A stretch of DNA of 64,000 nt from CBDDIP01 sp965229005 (GTDB lineage Bacteria > Actinomycetota > Acidimicrobiia > Acidimicrobiales > Ilumatobacteraceae), in the NCBI GenBank assembly GCA_965229005.1, contig CBDDIP010000001.1, forward strand, positions 1,054,001 through 1,118,000. The letters are read 5' to 3'. Every line of letters starts with the position of its first letter. Positions within the stretch are counted from its first letter, which is position 1. A model generated the notes under the pieces. That model ran no database searches. It had not been told where the DNA came from and saw only the letters and a program-made list of their open reading frames with translations. Below, piece after piece: positions 1 to 8,862 of this stretch. Position numbers and translations under genes: made by a program.

Positions 1-2
1 TC

Positions 3-1985
3 AGGCGGAAGATGCGGGTCGGCGCGGTCGACGACGCCTACGAACGCGAGGCGGACGCGGTCGCCGGTGACGTCGTGGCGAGGCTGAACACGGCCGGCAC
101 CGATGTCGGCAACGTCGCGGACGGCCAGGCGGTCAGCGGCGTGCAGCGTCGGGTGCAGCGCAAGGCGGGCGTGCCCGTCAACGACGACGCCGGGCTCGAG
201 GGCGAAGCCGACCAGATGGGCGCGAAGGCGGCATCCGGTGCCAAGGGCGGCGACCTCGACGAGAACACGAGCAAGCGGATCGAGTCGCTGCGCGGCAAGG
301 GCAACGCATTGCCGGGCCCCGTTCGAGCTCAGATGGAAGCGTCGATGAACGCCGACTTCGGTGACGTTCGCGTGCACACCGGCGGCGAGGCCGCCTCGCT
401 CGCGCAGGAGGTCGGCGCGCTGGCCTTCACCCAGGGCAACGACATCTTCTTCGCCAAGGGCCTGCCCGACGTCAGCAACCCGGCCGGGCTGCACCTCCTG
501 AGCCACGAGCTCACCCACGTCGTGCAGCAAGCGGGCGGCAGCAGCGGCGCCGGTCCGGTGCAGCGCTTCTGGGGCAAGGACAAGACCAAGAACCTGGCCA
601 CCGCGGCGGCCAACGGCAAGGCCGCCACCGCGACGCCGGACCAGGACGACAAGACCGTCGACAACGTCGACAGCGCGCTGTCGGGAACGATGGGCACGCT
701 CAGCACCGCCAAGGGCGGCAACGACTACCGCAGCGACATCACGAAGGCGACGCAGGGCAAGGACGCCACCGTCACCGGACAGACCGGCGGCGAGACCAAC
801 ACCGCCAACATCGGGGCCGCGGCCGGCGCGGCCGACTTCCTCGGCATGTTCGTCACCATCGCCAAGAGCGTGAAGACCTTCAAGGATCCGAAGAAGGAAG
901 GCGCCGACAAGGCGGGTGCTGCCCTCGAGCTCGTACAGGGCGCGTCCAGCGGCGCCAGCGGCCTCACCAACGTCGTCGACGGCGCAGCCAAGGCCAAGGG
1001 CATGAAGGACGGCGTCGGCGCATCGGACGCGGCCGGCAAGGCGCTCGGCGGGATCACCGACATGTTCGGCACCGTCAAAGAGGTCTTTTACACGATCAAG
1101 GGCATCGTCGAGCTCGCCGAGAAGGCCAGCGAGATGAGCGACGAGGAGAAGTTCAAGGCCTCGATGGACATCGTCCGCCACTCGCTGGAGGCAGCGAAGA
1201 GCGGCGTGTCGATGGTCAAGGGCTTCCTCGATCTGGCCAACTCCGGCGTCAGCGCAGCCACCGTCAACGTGGTGCCCGGTCTCGGCATCGCCATCGGCTG
1301 CGCCGAGCTCGTCGTGCGTGGCTACGACACCGTCGTGTCGACCATCGCCTGGGCAGACATGCGCGACAAGAAGCGCGAGATGAAGGGCGCCGGCAACAAG
1401 GGCAAGTCCTGGAAGGCAGAGGCCCTGCGCATCAAGGGCGACGCGTCGGCGTCCGAGGAGGACAAGGAGAAGGCGGAGGAGTACCTCACCGCCAAGAGCC
1501 TGCAGTACATCAACGGCAAGCGGATCCGCCGTGCGCTGCTGAAGATCGGCGTGGCGATGACCAAGATCGCCGGCGACGCGACGACGCTCGGCGGCGTCTC
1601 CGCACCGGTGGGCATCGGCCTGAAGATCGGTGCGGTCGTCCTCGACGCCGGCGCCGGATTGTTCCGCAACTTCAAGCAGGCAATGCGCGACAAGGTCGCC
1701 GCCGACCCGGCGGGCAACGCGAAGCTGGCCAAGATCTTCAGTGCCGACAAGAGCACCACCGCCAAGCTCGGTGAGTACAACCGGATCGTCGATCACGTCT
1801 TCGTGATGATCGAGAAGGCGGCGCCGGCAGGGACCACCCCGACCAAGCCCGAGCAAGCCAAGATCGATCGCGTCGGCAAGTACATCAGCGCCATGGGCTT
1901 CAGCGTCGAGGCGATGTACCGCGACGCGGCCGACGGGTCGAAGCTGCGACTGGCGATGATCGATGCGTTGAAGAAGCGTGAGTGA
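3..1985 (+). CDS. DUF4157-domain eCIS cargo/effector candidate (5' end cut by window)
   Basis: The frame is open to the left edge, so the gene probably starts upstream; the first ATG in view is at 12. Numbered from that ATG, residues 1-20 (VGAVDDAYEREADAVA) are the usual lead-in of DUF4157 proteins. Residues about 105-172 hold the core: ADFGDVRVHTG, the GNDIFF strand and HELTH (H165, E166, H169), an HExxH zinc-peptidase-like signature. The remaining 480 residues are Ala/Gly/Lys-rich with long amphipathic or weakly hydrophobic helices (about 275-440 and 510-560) and no domain I recognise. DUF4157 is an established marker of eCIS cargo, often N-terminal to a toxin. Short VQR motifs (GVQRRVQR, PVQRF) flank the domain. 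The gene overlaps the next one by 8 bases. Cargo status is likely; the toxic activity is unknown, though a pore-forming or membrane-active tail is possible. Confidence 0.8.
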   Translation, partial: RRKMRVGAVDDAYEREADAVAGDVVARLNTAGTDVGNVADGQAVSGVQRRVQRKAGVPVNDDAGLEGEADQMGAKAASGAKGGDLDENTSKRIESLRGKGNALPGPVRAQMEASMNADFGDVRVHTGGEAASLAQEVGALAFTQGNDIFFAKGLPDVSNPAGLHLLSHELTHVVQQAGGSSGAGPVQRFWGKDKTKNLATAAANGKAATATPDQDDKTVDNVDSALSGTMGTLSTAKGGNDYRSDITKATQGKDATVTGQTGGETNTANIGAAAGAADFLGMFVTIAKSVKTFKDPKKEGADKAGAALELVQGASSGASGLTNVVDGAAKAKGMKDGVGASDAAGKALGGITDMFGTVKEVFYTIKGIVELAEKASEMSDEEKFKASMDIVRHSLEAAKSGVSMVKGFLDLANSGVSAATVNVVPGLGIAIGCAELVVRGYDTVVSTIAWADMRDKKREMKGAGNKGKSWKAEALRIKGDASASEEDKEKAEEYLTAKSLQYINGKRIRRALLKIGVAMTKIAGDATTLGGVSAPVGIGLKIGAVVLDAGAGLFRNFKQAMRDKVAADPAGNAKLAKIFSADKSTTAKLGEYNRIVDHVFVMIEKAAPAGTTPTKPEQAKIDRVGKYISAMGFSVEAMYRDAADGSKLRLAMIDALKKRE

Positions 1986-2514
1986 CGTGCCAACCTCGAG
2001 CATGACCGACGACCTGGAACGGGTGAAGTCCATCGCCGAGCTCGGCCTGATGGAGGCACCGCTGCACGAGGCGGGGCGACACGTGTCGCTCGACGAGGAC
2101 CAGGCGCGGCTCGTCATCGAGCTCGATGACGACGAGGGTCGCGCCCGCCGGCTGACGATCGCGATGGTGCCGTTCGGTGAGCCGGGCGAGAGCGCGCTGC
2201 GCATGATCCGCTTCGACGTCACCTTCCCGTTCACCGCCGACGACGACACCAAGGACGACGTCGCGCTGGCCATCCCGGTGATCTCCGCCGAGCTCGCCAT
2301 CGGAGGCTTCGCCGCCGACGCCGACGGCAGCCTGCACCTGCGCTACACGCTCGCCGCCGACGCGGTCAGCCTCGTCGCCGATGAAGCGCTCGTCGAACTG
2401 GTCGAGCTGCTCGACTTCCAGCAGGAGCGCTTCGGCGACTACCTCGAAGGCGTGTGCACCGGCGACGTCGCCGTCGAGGTGCTGCCCCAGGTCATCTCAG
2501 CCGCAGAATCCTGA
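1978..2514 (+). CDS. Small acidic eCIS-linked protein, candidate cargo chaperone
   Basis: This 178-residue protein starts at a GTG inside the end of the DUF4157 gene (8-base overlap), so the two are probably translationally coupled. It is strongly acidic, with no signal peptide or membrane helix. It alternates beta-like segments (QARLVIELDDDEGRARRLTIAMVPF, interrupted by Asp/Glu turns) with a C-terminal helical part (ALVELVELLDFQQERFGDYLEG). I recognise no family with certainty. The size, acidity, alpha/beta pattern and tight coupling to a cargo gene recall YbjN-like or type III-type secretion chaperones, which is inference only. It could instead be an immunity protein for the upstream cargo. 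A convergent lipoprotein gene begins 21 bases downstream. Confidence 0.75.
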   Translation: MSDVPTSSMTDDLERVKSIAELGLMEAPLHEAGRHVSLDEDQARLVIELDDDEGRARRLTIAMVPFGEPGESALRMIRFDVTFPFTADDDTKDDVALAIPVISAELAIGGFAADADGSLHLRYTLAADAVSLVADEALVELVELLDFQQERFGDYLEGVCTGDVAVEVLPQVISAAES

Positions 2515-2535
2515 GGACCCGCATCGCGGCGACCC

Positions 2536-3045
2536 TCAGGACGAGGGCGGGCCGCTCGACGCCGTGTTCGGGGTTCCCGTACCGAAGGCGCCCTTCATCG
2601 ATTTCGTCAGCGGCGAGCCGTCCTTGTTGGCGAGCACGCAGAGGACGTCGCGGTCGTCCTCGTCGTTCCACGACCCGAGCGTCGGGGTCAGCCAGGTGAA
2701 CGTCAGCGGCATACCGTCGTCGAAGTTGCTGGCGCCTACGTACGGCTTGAAGGTCGCTGCGCACGCCGTCTGGGCGAACTGGTCCAGCGCTTCGAGGCCC
2801 GGGAACACGTCGCCGTCGTCGTACGCGACCACCGCGTAGATCTCGTGCGTGTGCTCCTTGTCGCAGTCGACGACAGGCAGTGCGGTGACCTCGGCGCCGA
2901 GGTCGTCGCTGACCTTCAGGCAGGTGCCCGCACCCGACTTGGCCAGGTCGAGGACCTTCGTCTTGCCGTCGTCGTCGCTGCATGCAGCGGCCGTGAGGAG
3001 GATGCACGCCGACAGTGCTCCGGTGCGCAGGCGCCGCGACGTCAT
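2536..3045 (-). CDS. Septum-formation-type lipoprotein
   Basis: A 169-residue exported lipoprotein. Residues 1-22 form a signal peptide ending in a lipobox (TAAAC), so Cys22 should be lipidated and the mature protein held on the outer face of the membrane. The mature part shows the pattern of the actinobacterial 'septum formation' family (PF13845-like): GTCLKV, a VVDCDKEHTHEIYAVV strand, a FAQTACAATFKPYVG helix and a LTFTWLTPTLGSW strand, with three Cys able to form disulfides. The family is poorly characterised despite its name. It is transcribed towards the cargo pair and shares an upstream region with the divergent DUF4255 operon. It lies within the eCIS locus, but nothing in the sequence ties it functionally to the injector. 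Confidence 0.75.
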   Translation of the reverse strand: MTSRRLRTGALSACILLTAAACSDDDGKTKVLDLAKSGAGTCLKVSDDLGAEVTALPVVDCDKEHTHEIYAVVAYDDGDVFPGLEALDQFAQTACAATFKPYVGASNFDDGMPLTFTWLTPTLGSWNDEDDRDVLCVLANKDGSPLTKSMKGAFGTGTPNTASSGPPSS

Positions 3046-3148
3046 GCCTCGGACTCTACCGGCCGGCCCCGCCGCGTGGCCGGAGCACCACCGCGTGCGC
3101 AGAGCGTGCTGAGGTGCCTGAAGATCGTCAAGAAATGTCGCTCTCTGC

Positions 3149-3168
3149 GTTCATGAACCGACCGGTTC
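3149..3168. promoter_or_regulatory. Overlapping dyads upstream of the DUF4255 operon
   Basis: GTTCATGAAC (3149-3158) is a perfect 10-base palindrome. It overlaps GAACCG-AC-CGGTTC (3155-3168), which has perfect 6-base arms. The site lies in the 201-base divergent gap between the lipoprotein and the DUF4255 gene, about 80 bases before the latter's start. It is a plausible regulator-binding site for the plus-strand arm. No clear -35/-10 pair was found. Confidence 0.35.
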
Positions 3169-3246
3169 GCGCCGATGAATTCGTTGCCGCCTCGGGACGG
3201 GGACGAGCACGACGGGATTCGAGCAAGCGGAACGGAGGGTGGCGCG

Positions 3247-4029
3247 ATGTTGGAGATGATCGACACGTGCCTGGAGGCGCTGCTGCGCGCCCACGTGCCG
3301 TTGTCGGCCACCGACGTCGACGTCTCCTTCGAAGCCCCCGACAAGGACTGGGCGGCGAAGCTCAACCGTCCCACGGTCAACCTGTTCCTGTGGGACGTGA
3401 AGCGCAGCGCCGACCGGTCACGCGCGGGCATGGAGACCATCGATCGCAACGGCGTGATGATGAGCCGGATGGCGCTCCCCCGCGTGGAGATGCGCTACCT
3501 GATCACCGCGTGGACGTCCGAGCACCGCGACGAACGAGCGCTGCTGAGCGGCCTGCTGCGCACGGTGCTGTCGGTGCCGGAGATCCCGGCGACGTTCGTG
3601 CCGCCGGAGCTCGCCGAGCTGACACCGTTGCGCATGCTGCTGGCTCGCAGCGGTGAGAAGAACATCGACGTCTTCAAGTCGCTCGACGGGAAGCTCAAGC
3701 CGGCGCTCGACATCACGCTCGTCACCGACATCGACCTCGGCCTGGAGACCCCCCTCGCCGCACCGCCGTCCGCAGTCGGCCTGGGCGTTGCCGACCGAGA
3801 GCAACCGTCGCGTCGCGCCGACCTCCGTCGCGTTGCCGGCGAGGTGCGCTTCGAGGGCGCGTCCGGCGCCGTGGTGCGTTCGCCGCGAGCCAGCACGACC
3901 GTCAACGCCGCCGGTCGCTTCCTGATCTCTGCTGCGCCGGGCGACGAGGTCGTGCTCGAGCTCGAGCCGCCTCGCACCGCAGTGGTTCCCGACATCGGGG
4001 GCGTGGTCTTCGCCGACGTGATCGGGTAG
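3247..4029 (+). CDS. DUF4255 (Pvc16/Afp16-like) eCIS tube-cap protein with extra C-terminal domain
   Basis: A 260-residue protein. The ATG at 3247 is chosen because GGAGG at 3234-3238 sits 8 bases upstream; an earlier in-frame start at 3175 lacks this. Residues 1-175 match the DUF4255 family: an N-terminal helix (MIDTCLEALLRAHVP), the VSFEAPDKDWAAKLNRPTVN segment, NLFLWDVKRSADR and PRVEMRYLITAWT. In Afp/PVC systems this family caps and terminates the inner tube during assembly. Residues about 185-260 add an Arg-rich linker and a small beta-sandwich (EVRFEGASGAVV, TTVNAAGRFLISAAPGDEVVLEL) resembling the carboxypeptidase-regulatory repeats of the next three genes. It leads a co-directional run in which the next gene begins 3 bases after its stop. 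Confidence 0.88.
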   Translation: MLEMIDTCLEALLRAHVPLSATDVDVSFEAPDKDWAAKLNRPTVNLFLWDVKRSADRSRAGMETIDRNGVMMSRMALPRVEMRYLITAWTSEHRDERALLSGLLRTVLSVPEIPATFVPPELAELTPLRMLLARSGEKNIDVFKSLDGKLKPALDITLVTDIDLGLETPLAAPPSAVGLGVADREQPSRRADLRRVAGEVRFEGASGAVVRSPRASTTVNAAGRFLISAAPGDEVVLELEPPRTAVVPDIGGVVFADVIG

Positions 4030-4032
4030 CCC

Positions 4033-6225
4033 ATGCGCTCGACGATCGACACGCAACGGCTGCGGATCCAACCCGGCACCCCGGCGACCATCGAGATCGA
4101 CGTCGTCAACACGTCGAGCGTCATCGACGGCGTCACTGCGGTCGTGCACGGACTCGATGCCGCGCAGGTGCGGATGGAGCCGCCGGTCGTCACGCTGTTC
4201 CCGGAGTCGACGGGCCGCCTCGCGCTCATCGTCGACGTGCCGCCGTCGTTCCCCGCCGGCGACATGATGGTGCTCGTCCGGCTGAACTCGACCGTCAACG
4301 ACGAGCCGATGTCGGAGCACGACCTGTGGCTGACGGTGGAACCGGTTGAGGCCGCCGAGCTGCGTCTGCGACCGAGCCTCGTCAACGGGGGACGGTCGGC
4401 AGAGCTCGACGCCGAGGTCCACAACACCGGCAACGTCACCACCGAGTTCGCTGTCGGCGCCGTCGAGCCCACCCGTGCGCTCAGCTGCCGCACGTCGCCC
4501 GCCACCGTCGTCGTGCCGCCCGGCGAGTCGCGCCCCGTGCGAGTCCACGCCGCTGGCCCGCGGCCCTGGTTCAGCCAGACCCTCGCCCGCAGCATCCAGA
4601 TCACCGCAGCGTCCCCGACGATCACGCTGCAGGAGACGGCCCGGTTCAACCAGAAGCCGCGCATCCCACGCGGGGTGATCACCGCCCTCGTGCTGGCCTC
4701 GATCATCGCCCTGTGGGCCTTCATCTTCCTGTTCGTCGTGCAGCTGCTCCGCGCCGGCGGCGACCCGAAGAAGGCGGTGCCCGCCAGCTGGAACGCCGGC
4801 GACGCGCAGGAGCTGTCGTTGGCCAACGTTGCCGGCAGCGTCACCGGACGGGTGTCGGCGGGGACCACCGGCGAGGGGATCCCGCGGATCACCGTTGCCG
4901 CCTATCGAGTGGCCAGCAACGGCGAGAGCAGCGAGCAGAGCGCGTCGACGGCCACCGGCGACGACGGCACCTACACGTTGACGCCGTTGCTCCCCGGCAG
5001 CTACCGACTTCGCTTCAGCGCCGACGGCTTCGATCCGATCTGGTTCCCGGCAGCCGCCGATCAAGCGGACGCCGAAGTGCTCGACGTCGCTCCGAAGACG
5101 CCGCTCGCCGGCAAGGACATCGTGCTCAACGGCCAGCCCGGCAAGCTCACCGGCAAGATCGGCGCACCGGCCGGTGGGGGCGGCGGCGGGGGTGGCGGCG
5201 GCGGCGCCGCGACGATCACGATCACCCTCGTTCCCTCCTCACCCGACCAGGAGGTGCCGCCCCCGAAGGTCGTCGAGAGCACCGGCGAGTTCAGCGTCGA
5301 CGGGCTGCCGACGCCCGCCACCTACTCGGTGCGCGTCGAACGGCCCGGCTTCGAGGCGCAGACGTTCACCGTGGAGCTCGGCGGCGGCGCGAACACGGTG
5401 CTCGACACCGCGCAGCTGACGGCATCGACAGGCGGCATCCAAGGCGTCGTCGTCGACGGCAACGGCACACCACTCGGCGGCGTCACGGTGACCGTGCGCA
5501 GTGGCGCGATCGAACAGATCTCGACGACGCCGACCGCGGGCGCGGTCGGCAGCTTCGACATCAGCGGCCTGCCCACCCCGCGCACGTACGTGCTGACGTT
5601 CACCCTCGACGGCTTCTCCTCGGCAACGATCGCACTCGACCTCGGCGGCGGCGAGACGCGCTCCGGGCTGACGGCGAAGCTCGTCGGCGGCGCGGGCACC
5701 GTGCGCGGCACGGCGCGCGACGTGAACGGCAACCCGCTCGGCGGCGTGCAAGTGGTCGTCACCCGCGGCGACCTGTCGGCGACCACGACGACGCTGACAT
5801 CCGGATCGGGCGCCAACGGCATCGGCACCTACACGATCGCCAACCTGCCGACGCCAGGCGTCTACAGCGTGACCTTCACGCTCGACGGCTACGAGACCGA
5901 GACGCAGAGCGTCGGCTTCCTCGGCGCCGGCGAGCAGGGTGGCATCGACGTGACGATGCGCACCACCGCCGGCAAGGTCACCGGCACCGTGCGGCTCGGC
6001 ACCGCCGGCCGGGCCGGCGCGACCGTGGTGCTCAGCGACGGGCTGACGACGCGCACGACGACAACGTCCAGCAACCCGAGCGGCGCCTTCGAGTTCCCGA
6101 ACGTCGCACCCGGCAGCTACACGCTGCGCGTCAGCGGACCCGGCATCACGACGCGCGTCGTGCTGATGAAGGTCGGCGACGGCCAGCCGGTCGATCGCAC
6201 CATCATCGTCGCGGCGGCACCGTGA
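4033..6225 (+). CDS. Single-pass membrane protein, Ig-like head plus CNA-B/carboxypeptidase-regulatory tail (paralogue 1)
   Basis: A 730-residue protein without a signal peptide. Residues 1-205 form two Ig-like beta domains (TPATIEIDVVNTSSVIDG; later AELDAEVHNTGNVTTEF). A basic stretch (RFNQKPRIPRG) precedes one membrane helix at about 210-238. Positive-inside logic puts the head in the cytosol and the tail outside. The tail has a Gly-rich linker (about 378-391) and about five repeats opening with motifs like G-x-V-x-G-x-V (GSVTGRVSAG, GGIQGVVVDG, GTVRGTARDV, GKVTGTVRLG) and closing with YTL/YSV strands, as in carboxypeptidase-regulatory or CNA-B folds. It lies 3 bases after the DUF4255 gene and overlaps the next gene by 4. 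Its architecture recalls CisA, the membrane protein of the Streptomyces CIS locus (from memory). Role inferred: docking or triggering the injector at the membrane. Confidence 0.8.
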   Translation: MRSTIDTQRLRIQPGTPATIEIDVVNTSSVIDGVTAVVHGLDAAQVRMEPPVVTLFPESTGRLALIVDVPPSFPAGDMMVLVRLNSTVNDEPMSEHDLWLTVEPVEAAELRLRPSLVNGGRSAELDAEVHNTGNVTTEFAVGAVEPTRALSCRTSPATVVVPPGESRPVRVHAAGPRPWFSQTLARSIQITAASPTITLQETARFNQKPRIPRGVITALVLASIIALWAFIFLFVVQLLRAGGDPKKAVPASWNAGDAQELSLANVAGSVTGRVSAGTTGEGIPRITVAAYRVASNGESSEQSASTATGDDGTYTLTPLLPGSYRLRFSADGFDPIWFPAAADQADAEVLDVAPKTPLAGKDIVLNGQPGKLTGKIGAPAGGGGGGGGGGGAATITITLVPSSPDQEVPPPKVVESTGEFSVDGLPTPATYSVRVERPGFEAQTFTVELGGGANTVLDTAQLTASTGGIQGVVVDGNGTPLGGVTVTVRSGAIEQISTTPTAGAVGSFDISGLPTPRTYVLTFTLDGFSSATIALDLGGGETRSGLTAKLVGGAGTVRGTARDVNGNPLGGVQVVVTRGDLSATTTTLTSGSGANGIGTYTIANLPTPGVYSVTFTLDGYETETQSVGFLGAGEQGGIDVTMRTTAGKVTGTVRLGTAGRAGATVVLSDGLTTRTTTTSSNPSGAFEFPNVAPGSYTLRVSGPGITTRVVLMKVGDGQPVDRTIIVAAAP

Positions 6226-8687
6226 GCACGCTGTTCGCGTCGGCATCACCGGCGTACCTGGAGGTCACCGCTGGGCAGCCGACGCGCATCTCGTTGAGCG
6301 TCGGCAACACGTCCTCGATCATCGACGGCTACGTGGTGCGCGTGTACGGCGTCGACGCCGACTGGGTGACCACCGAGCCGGCGCGGATGTCGTTGTTCCC
6401 CGGCGCGATCGACGACCTCGACGTCGTGCTGCAACTGCCGGACGGCTTCCCCAGCGGCATGCGTCAGCTCAGCATCCACGTGCAGAGCGAGAACGACCCG
6501 TCGCACTTCGAGATCGCATCGGTGACCATCAACGTCGCCAGCCAGCCCGCGCTGTCGTTGACGGTCGACCCGACGAGCATCACCGGGGGCGGCACCGCGC
6601 AGTTCGGCATCGTCGTCGTCAACCGCGGCAACTCGATCCTCGACGTCGTGCCCGACGCCGTGGATCCCGAGGACACCGCGACGTTCGAGTTCGATCCGCC
6701 GCAGATGCACCTGCTGCCGGGTGAGCAATCGGTGTTCCGTGCTGCGGTGCGCGCGCCACGTCCGTGGGTCGGCCAGCCGACGGTACGCGTGCTGACGTTC
6801 CTCACTCGCTCCCCCGAGCAGTCGGAGACGATGGCGACCTTCGTGCAGCGCCCGCGCATCGGCAGGTGGTTGCTCTCGATGCTCGGTCTGATCACCGCGG
6901 CCGCGGTGTTCGCCGCCGTGCTGAGCCACACGCTGTCGGGCGTCGTCGACGAGGCCAAGGTCAGCGACGACGTCGTCAACGAAGCGCTGGCCAACGGCAA
7001 GGACGGTGGCGAGCAGGTGTCGGTGAACCCGGCAACGATCGGCGGCACCGTCGTCTCGGCTGCCTCGGGCACCCCGGTCGCCGGTGTGCAGGCGCAGCTG
7101 TTCCGCGCCGACGATGGGAATGTGCCGGTCGCATCCGCGGCGACCGGTGACGACGGCACCTTTGCCTTCGGCCGGCTCGGTGGTGGCACCTATCGCGTCA
7201 AGTTCAGCGGCGCCGGCTTTGCCGACAGCTGGTACTCCACCGGGCGCGTCTTCGCCGAGGCGGCCGACGTCGAGGTGGCCACCGGCAAGTCGGTCGCGCT
7301 CGACCCGATGCAGCTCGGTGGTCGGCCCGGATCGGTCAGCGGCAAGGTCGTCAGCAGTGAGGTCGGCGGCGACATCTCCGGCGCGATCGCGACGCTCGTG
7401 GTGCCCGGCATCGCCGACCCGACCACGCCGGCCGTCGTGGCCAAGGTCGACGTCTCGGCCGACGGCTCGTTCGCGCTCGTCGACGTTCCGTCGCCGGCCG
7501 ACTACCAGTTGGTCGTCACCCGACCCGGCAGCGCCACCGCGACGCGAGAGATCGTGCTCGGCCCGGCCCAGCCGATGGACGACATCTCGATCGTGCTCAG
7601 CGAGGGCGACGGGATGATCAGCGGTCACGTGCTCGACGGCGCCGGGGCACTCGGCGCCGTGACGATCGAAGCAACGGACGGGACGACGACGATCTCCACG
7701 GTCAGCCTCACTGACGGCGACGTCGGCTCGTACGCGCTGCGCAGCCTGGCCACGCCCGGCCGGTACACGTTGACCATCACGCGCGAGGGCTACACGACGG
7801 TGTCGCGGACGATCTCGCTCGGCGAGGGCCAATCGCTGACGTCGGACCTCGTCCTCAACGCATCGATCGGCACCATCAGCGGCACGGTGCGAACCGCAGG
7901 CGGCGACCCCCTCGGCGGCGTGACCGTCAGCGTCACCGGTGGCGAGACCACCACCCAGACGTCGAGCATCAGCCAGGGCGCCGGTGCCGGCACGTGGAGC
8001 GCCGATTCGCTGGCGGTGCCAGGCACCTACACGATCACCTTCTCCAAGCCCGGGTACGTCAGCCAGAGCAGGCTGGTGCCGCTCGACGGGACGACCGCCG
8101 GCGGCGCGGTCACCGACATCGACGCCGCGCTGGTGCGCGACACGGCGACGATCACCGGCACCGTCTTCGACGTCAACGGCGTGGCCCGCGGGCAGGCCAC
8201 CGTCACCTTGAGCGACGGCTCGACGAACCGCACCCTGTTCAGCGCCGACGAACCGGCCGGCGCGTTCGCGTTCACCGGCGTCCCGCCCGGCTCGTACACG
8301 CTCACCGTGTCACTGCCCGGCGCGAGCTCCGTCGTGCAGGTGGTCACGGTGACCGCTGGCGCGAGCCGCGACCTCACTGTGCAGCTCGGCCAGCAGGCAT
8401 CCCTCACCGGGTCGGTCGTCTTCACGCCGAGTCAGGCACCCGCTGCCGGCCTGGTGGTGCGCATGTATGCGCCGGGAGCGTTCCCCGGCTCGGCGGCCTC
8501 GGCGCTGGCATCGACCACCGTCGCCGCCGACGGCACGTACTCGTTCATCGGCATCAACGCACCGGCCGACTTCGTCGTCGCCGTCTACGCCACCGGCACA
8601 TCAGTCGACCCCCTGGACAGCGAGCTCGTCTCCAGCGTCCCCGGCACCGCCGTCACCGTCCCCACGTTCGCGGTGCCGCAGCCGTGA
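6222..8687 (+). CDS. Single-pass membrane protein, Ig-like head plus CNA-B/carboxypeptidase-regulatory tail (paralogue 2)
   Basis: An 821-residue paralogue of the preceding protein. The GTG at 6222 overlaps that gene's stop (GTGA). Residues 1-210 are two Ig-like domains with the same signature (RISLSVGNTSSIIDGYVVRVYG; FPSGMRQLSIHV; FGIVVVNRGNSILDV). A basic segment (FVQRPRIGR) precedes a membrane helix at about 213-237. After an acidic linker, about six beta-sandwich repeats follow (ATIGGTVVSA, GSVSGKVVSS, GMISGHVLDG, GTISGTVRTA, ATITGTVFDV, ASLTGSVVFT), with alternating Pro-Gly-x-Tyr-Thr/Ser-Leu closing strands. The repeats should lie outside the membrane and the head in the cytosol. Conservation of head and helix between paralogues, against variable tails, suggests a fixed inner partner and variable outer contacts. 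A 175-base gap separates it from paralogue 3. Confidence 0.8.
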   Translation: MSTLFASASPAYLEVTAGQPTRISLSVGNTSSIIDGYVVRVYGVDADWVTTEPARMSLFPGAIDDLDVVLQLPDGFPSGMRQLSIHVQSENDPSHFEIASVTINVASQPALSLTVDPTSITGGGTAQFGIVVVNRGNSILDVVPDAVDPEDTATFEFDPPQMHLLPGEQSVFRAAVRAPRPWVGQPTVRVLTFLTRSPEQSETMATFVQRPRIGRWLLSMLGLITAAAVFAAVLSHTLSGVVDEAKVSDDVVNEALANGKDGGEQVSVNPATIGGTVVSAASGTPVAGVQAQLFRADDGNVPVASAATGDDGTFAFGRLGGGTYRVKFSGAGFADSWYSTGRVFAEAADVEVATGKSVALDPMQLGGRPGSVSGKVVSSEVGGDISGAIATLVVPGIADPTTPAVVAKVDVSADGSFALVDVPSPADYQLVVTRPGSATATREIVLGPAQPMDDISIVLSEGDGMISGHVLDGAGALGAVTIEATDGTTTISTVSLTDGDVGSYALRSLATPGRYTLTITREGYTTVSRTISLGEGQSLTSDLVLNASIGTISGTVRTAGGDPLGGVTVSVTGGETTTQTSSISQGAGAGTWSADSLAVPGTYTITFSKPGYVSQSRLVPLDGTTAGGAVTDIDAALVRDTATITGTVFDVNGVARGQATVTLSDGSTNRTLFSADEPAGAFAFTGVPPGSYTLTVSLPGASSVVQVVTVTAGASRDLTVQLGQQASLTGSVVFTPSQAPAAGLVVRMYAPGAFPGSAASALASTTVAADGTYSFIGINAPADFVVAVYATGTSVDPLDSELVSSVPGTAVTVPTFAVPQP

Positions 8688-8696
8688 AGCCGTCAA

Positions 8697-8758
8697 TCCT
8701 CGTGCTCGCTCCGCTCGCCTTCCGTGCTCGACCTTCGCGAGCTCGGGCGCTCGCCCCG
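8697..8758 (-). repeat. GCGAGC-rich dispersed repeat, locus A
   Basis: Read on the minus strand, this stretch contains GAGCACGGAAGGCGAGCGGA followed by GCGAGCACGAG. It matches, with few differences, the core of the tandem repeats at 42308-42485 and 54659-54817 (CGAACACGGCAGGCGAGCGC, then AGCGAGCACC). It occupies much of the 175-base gap between paralogues 2 and 3 of the membrane protein series. The whole element is imperfectly self-complementary. Confidence 0.5.
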
Positions 8759-8862
8759 CCTCGCGTCTCGACCGCGATCGACGCGCGCGGCGGGTCCCCA
8801 CGTCTCAAATCTCTCATGAGCGATTCACGTCCGGCCGATAACGAACTGATGGGGTCGGTGCT

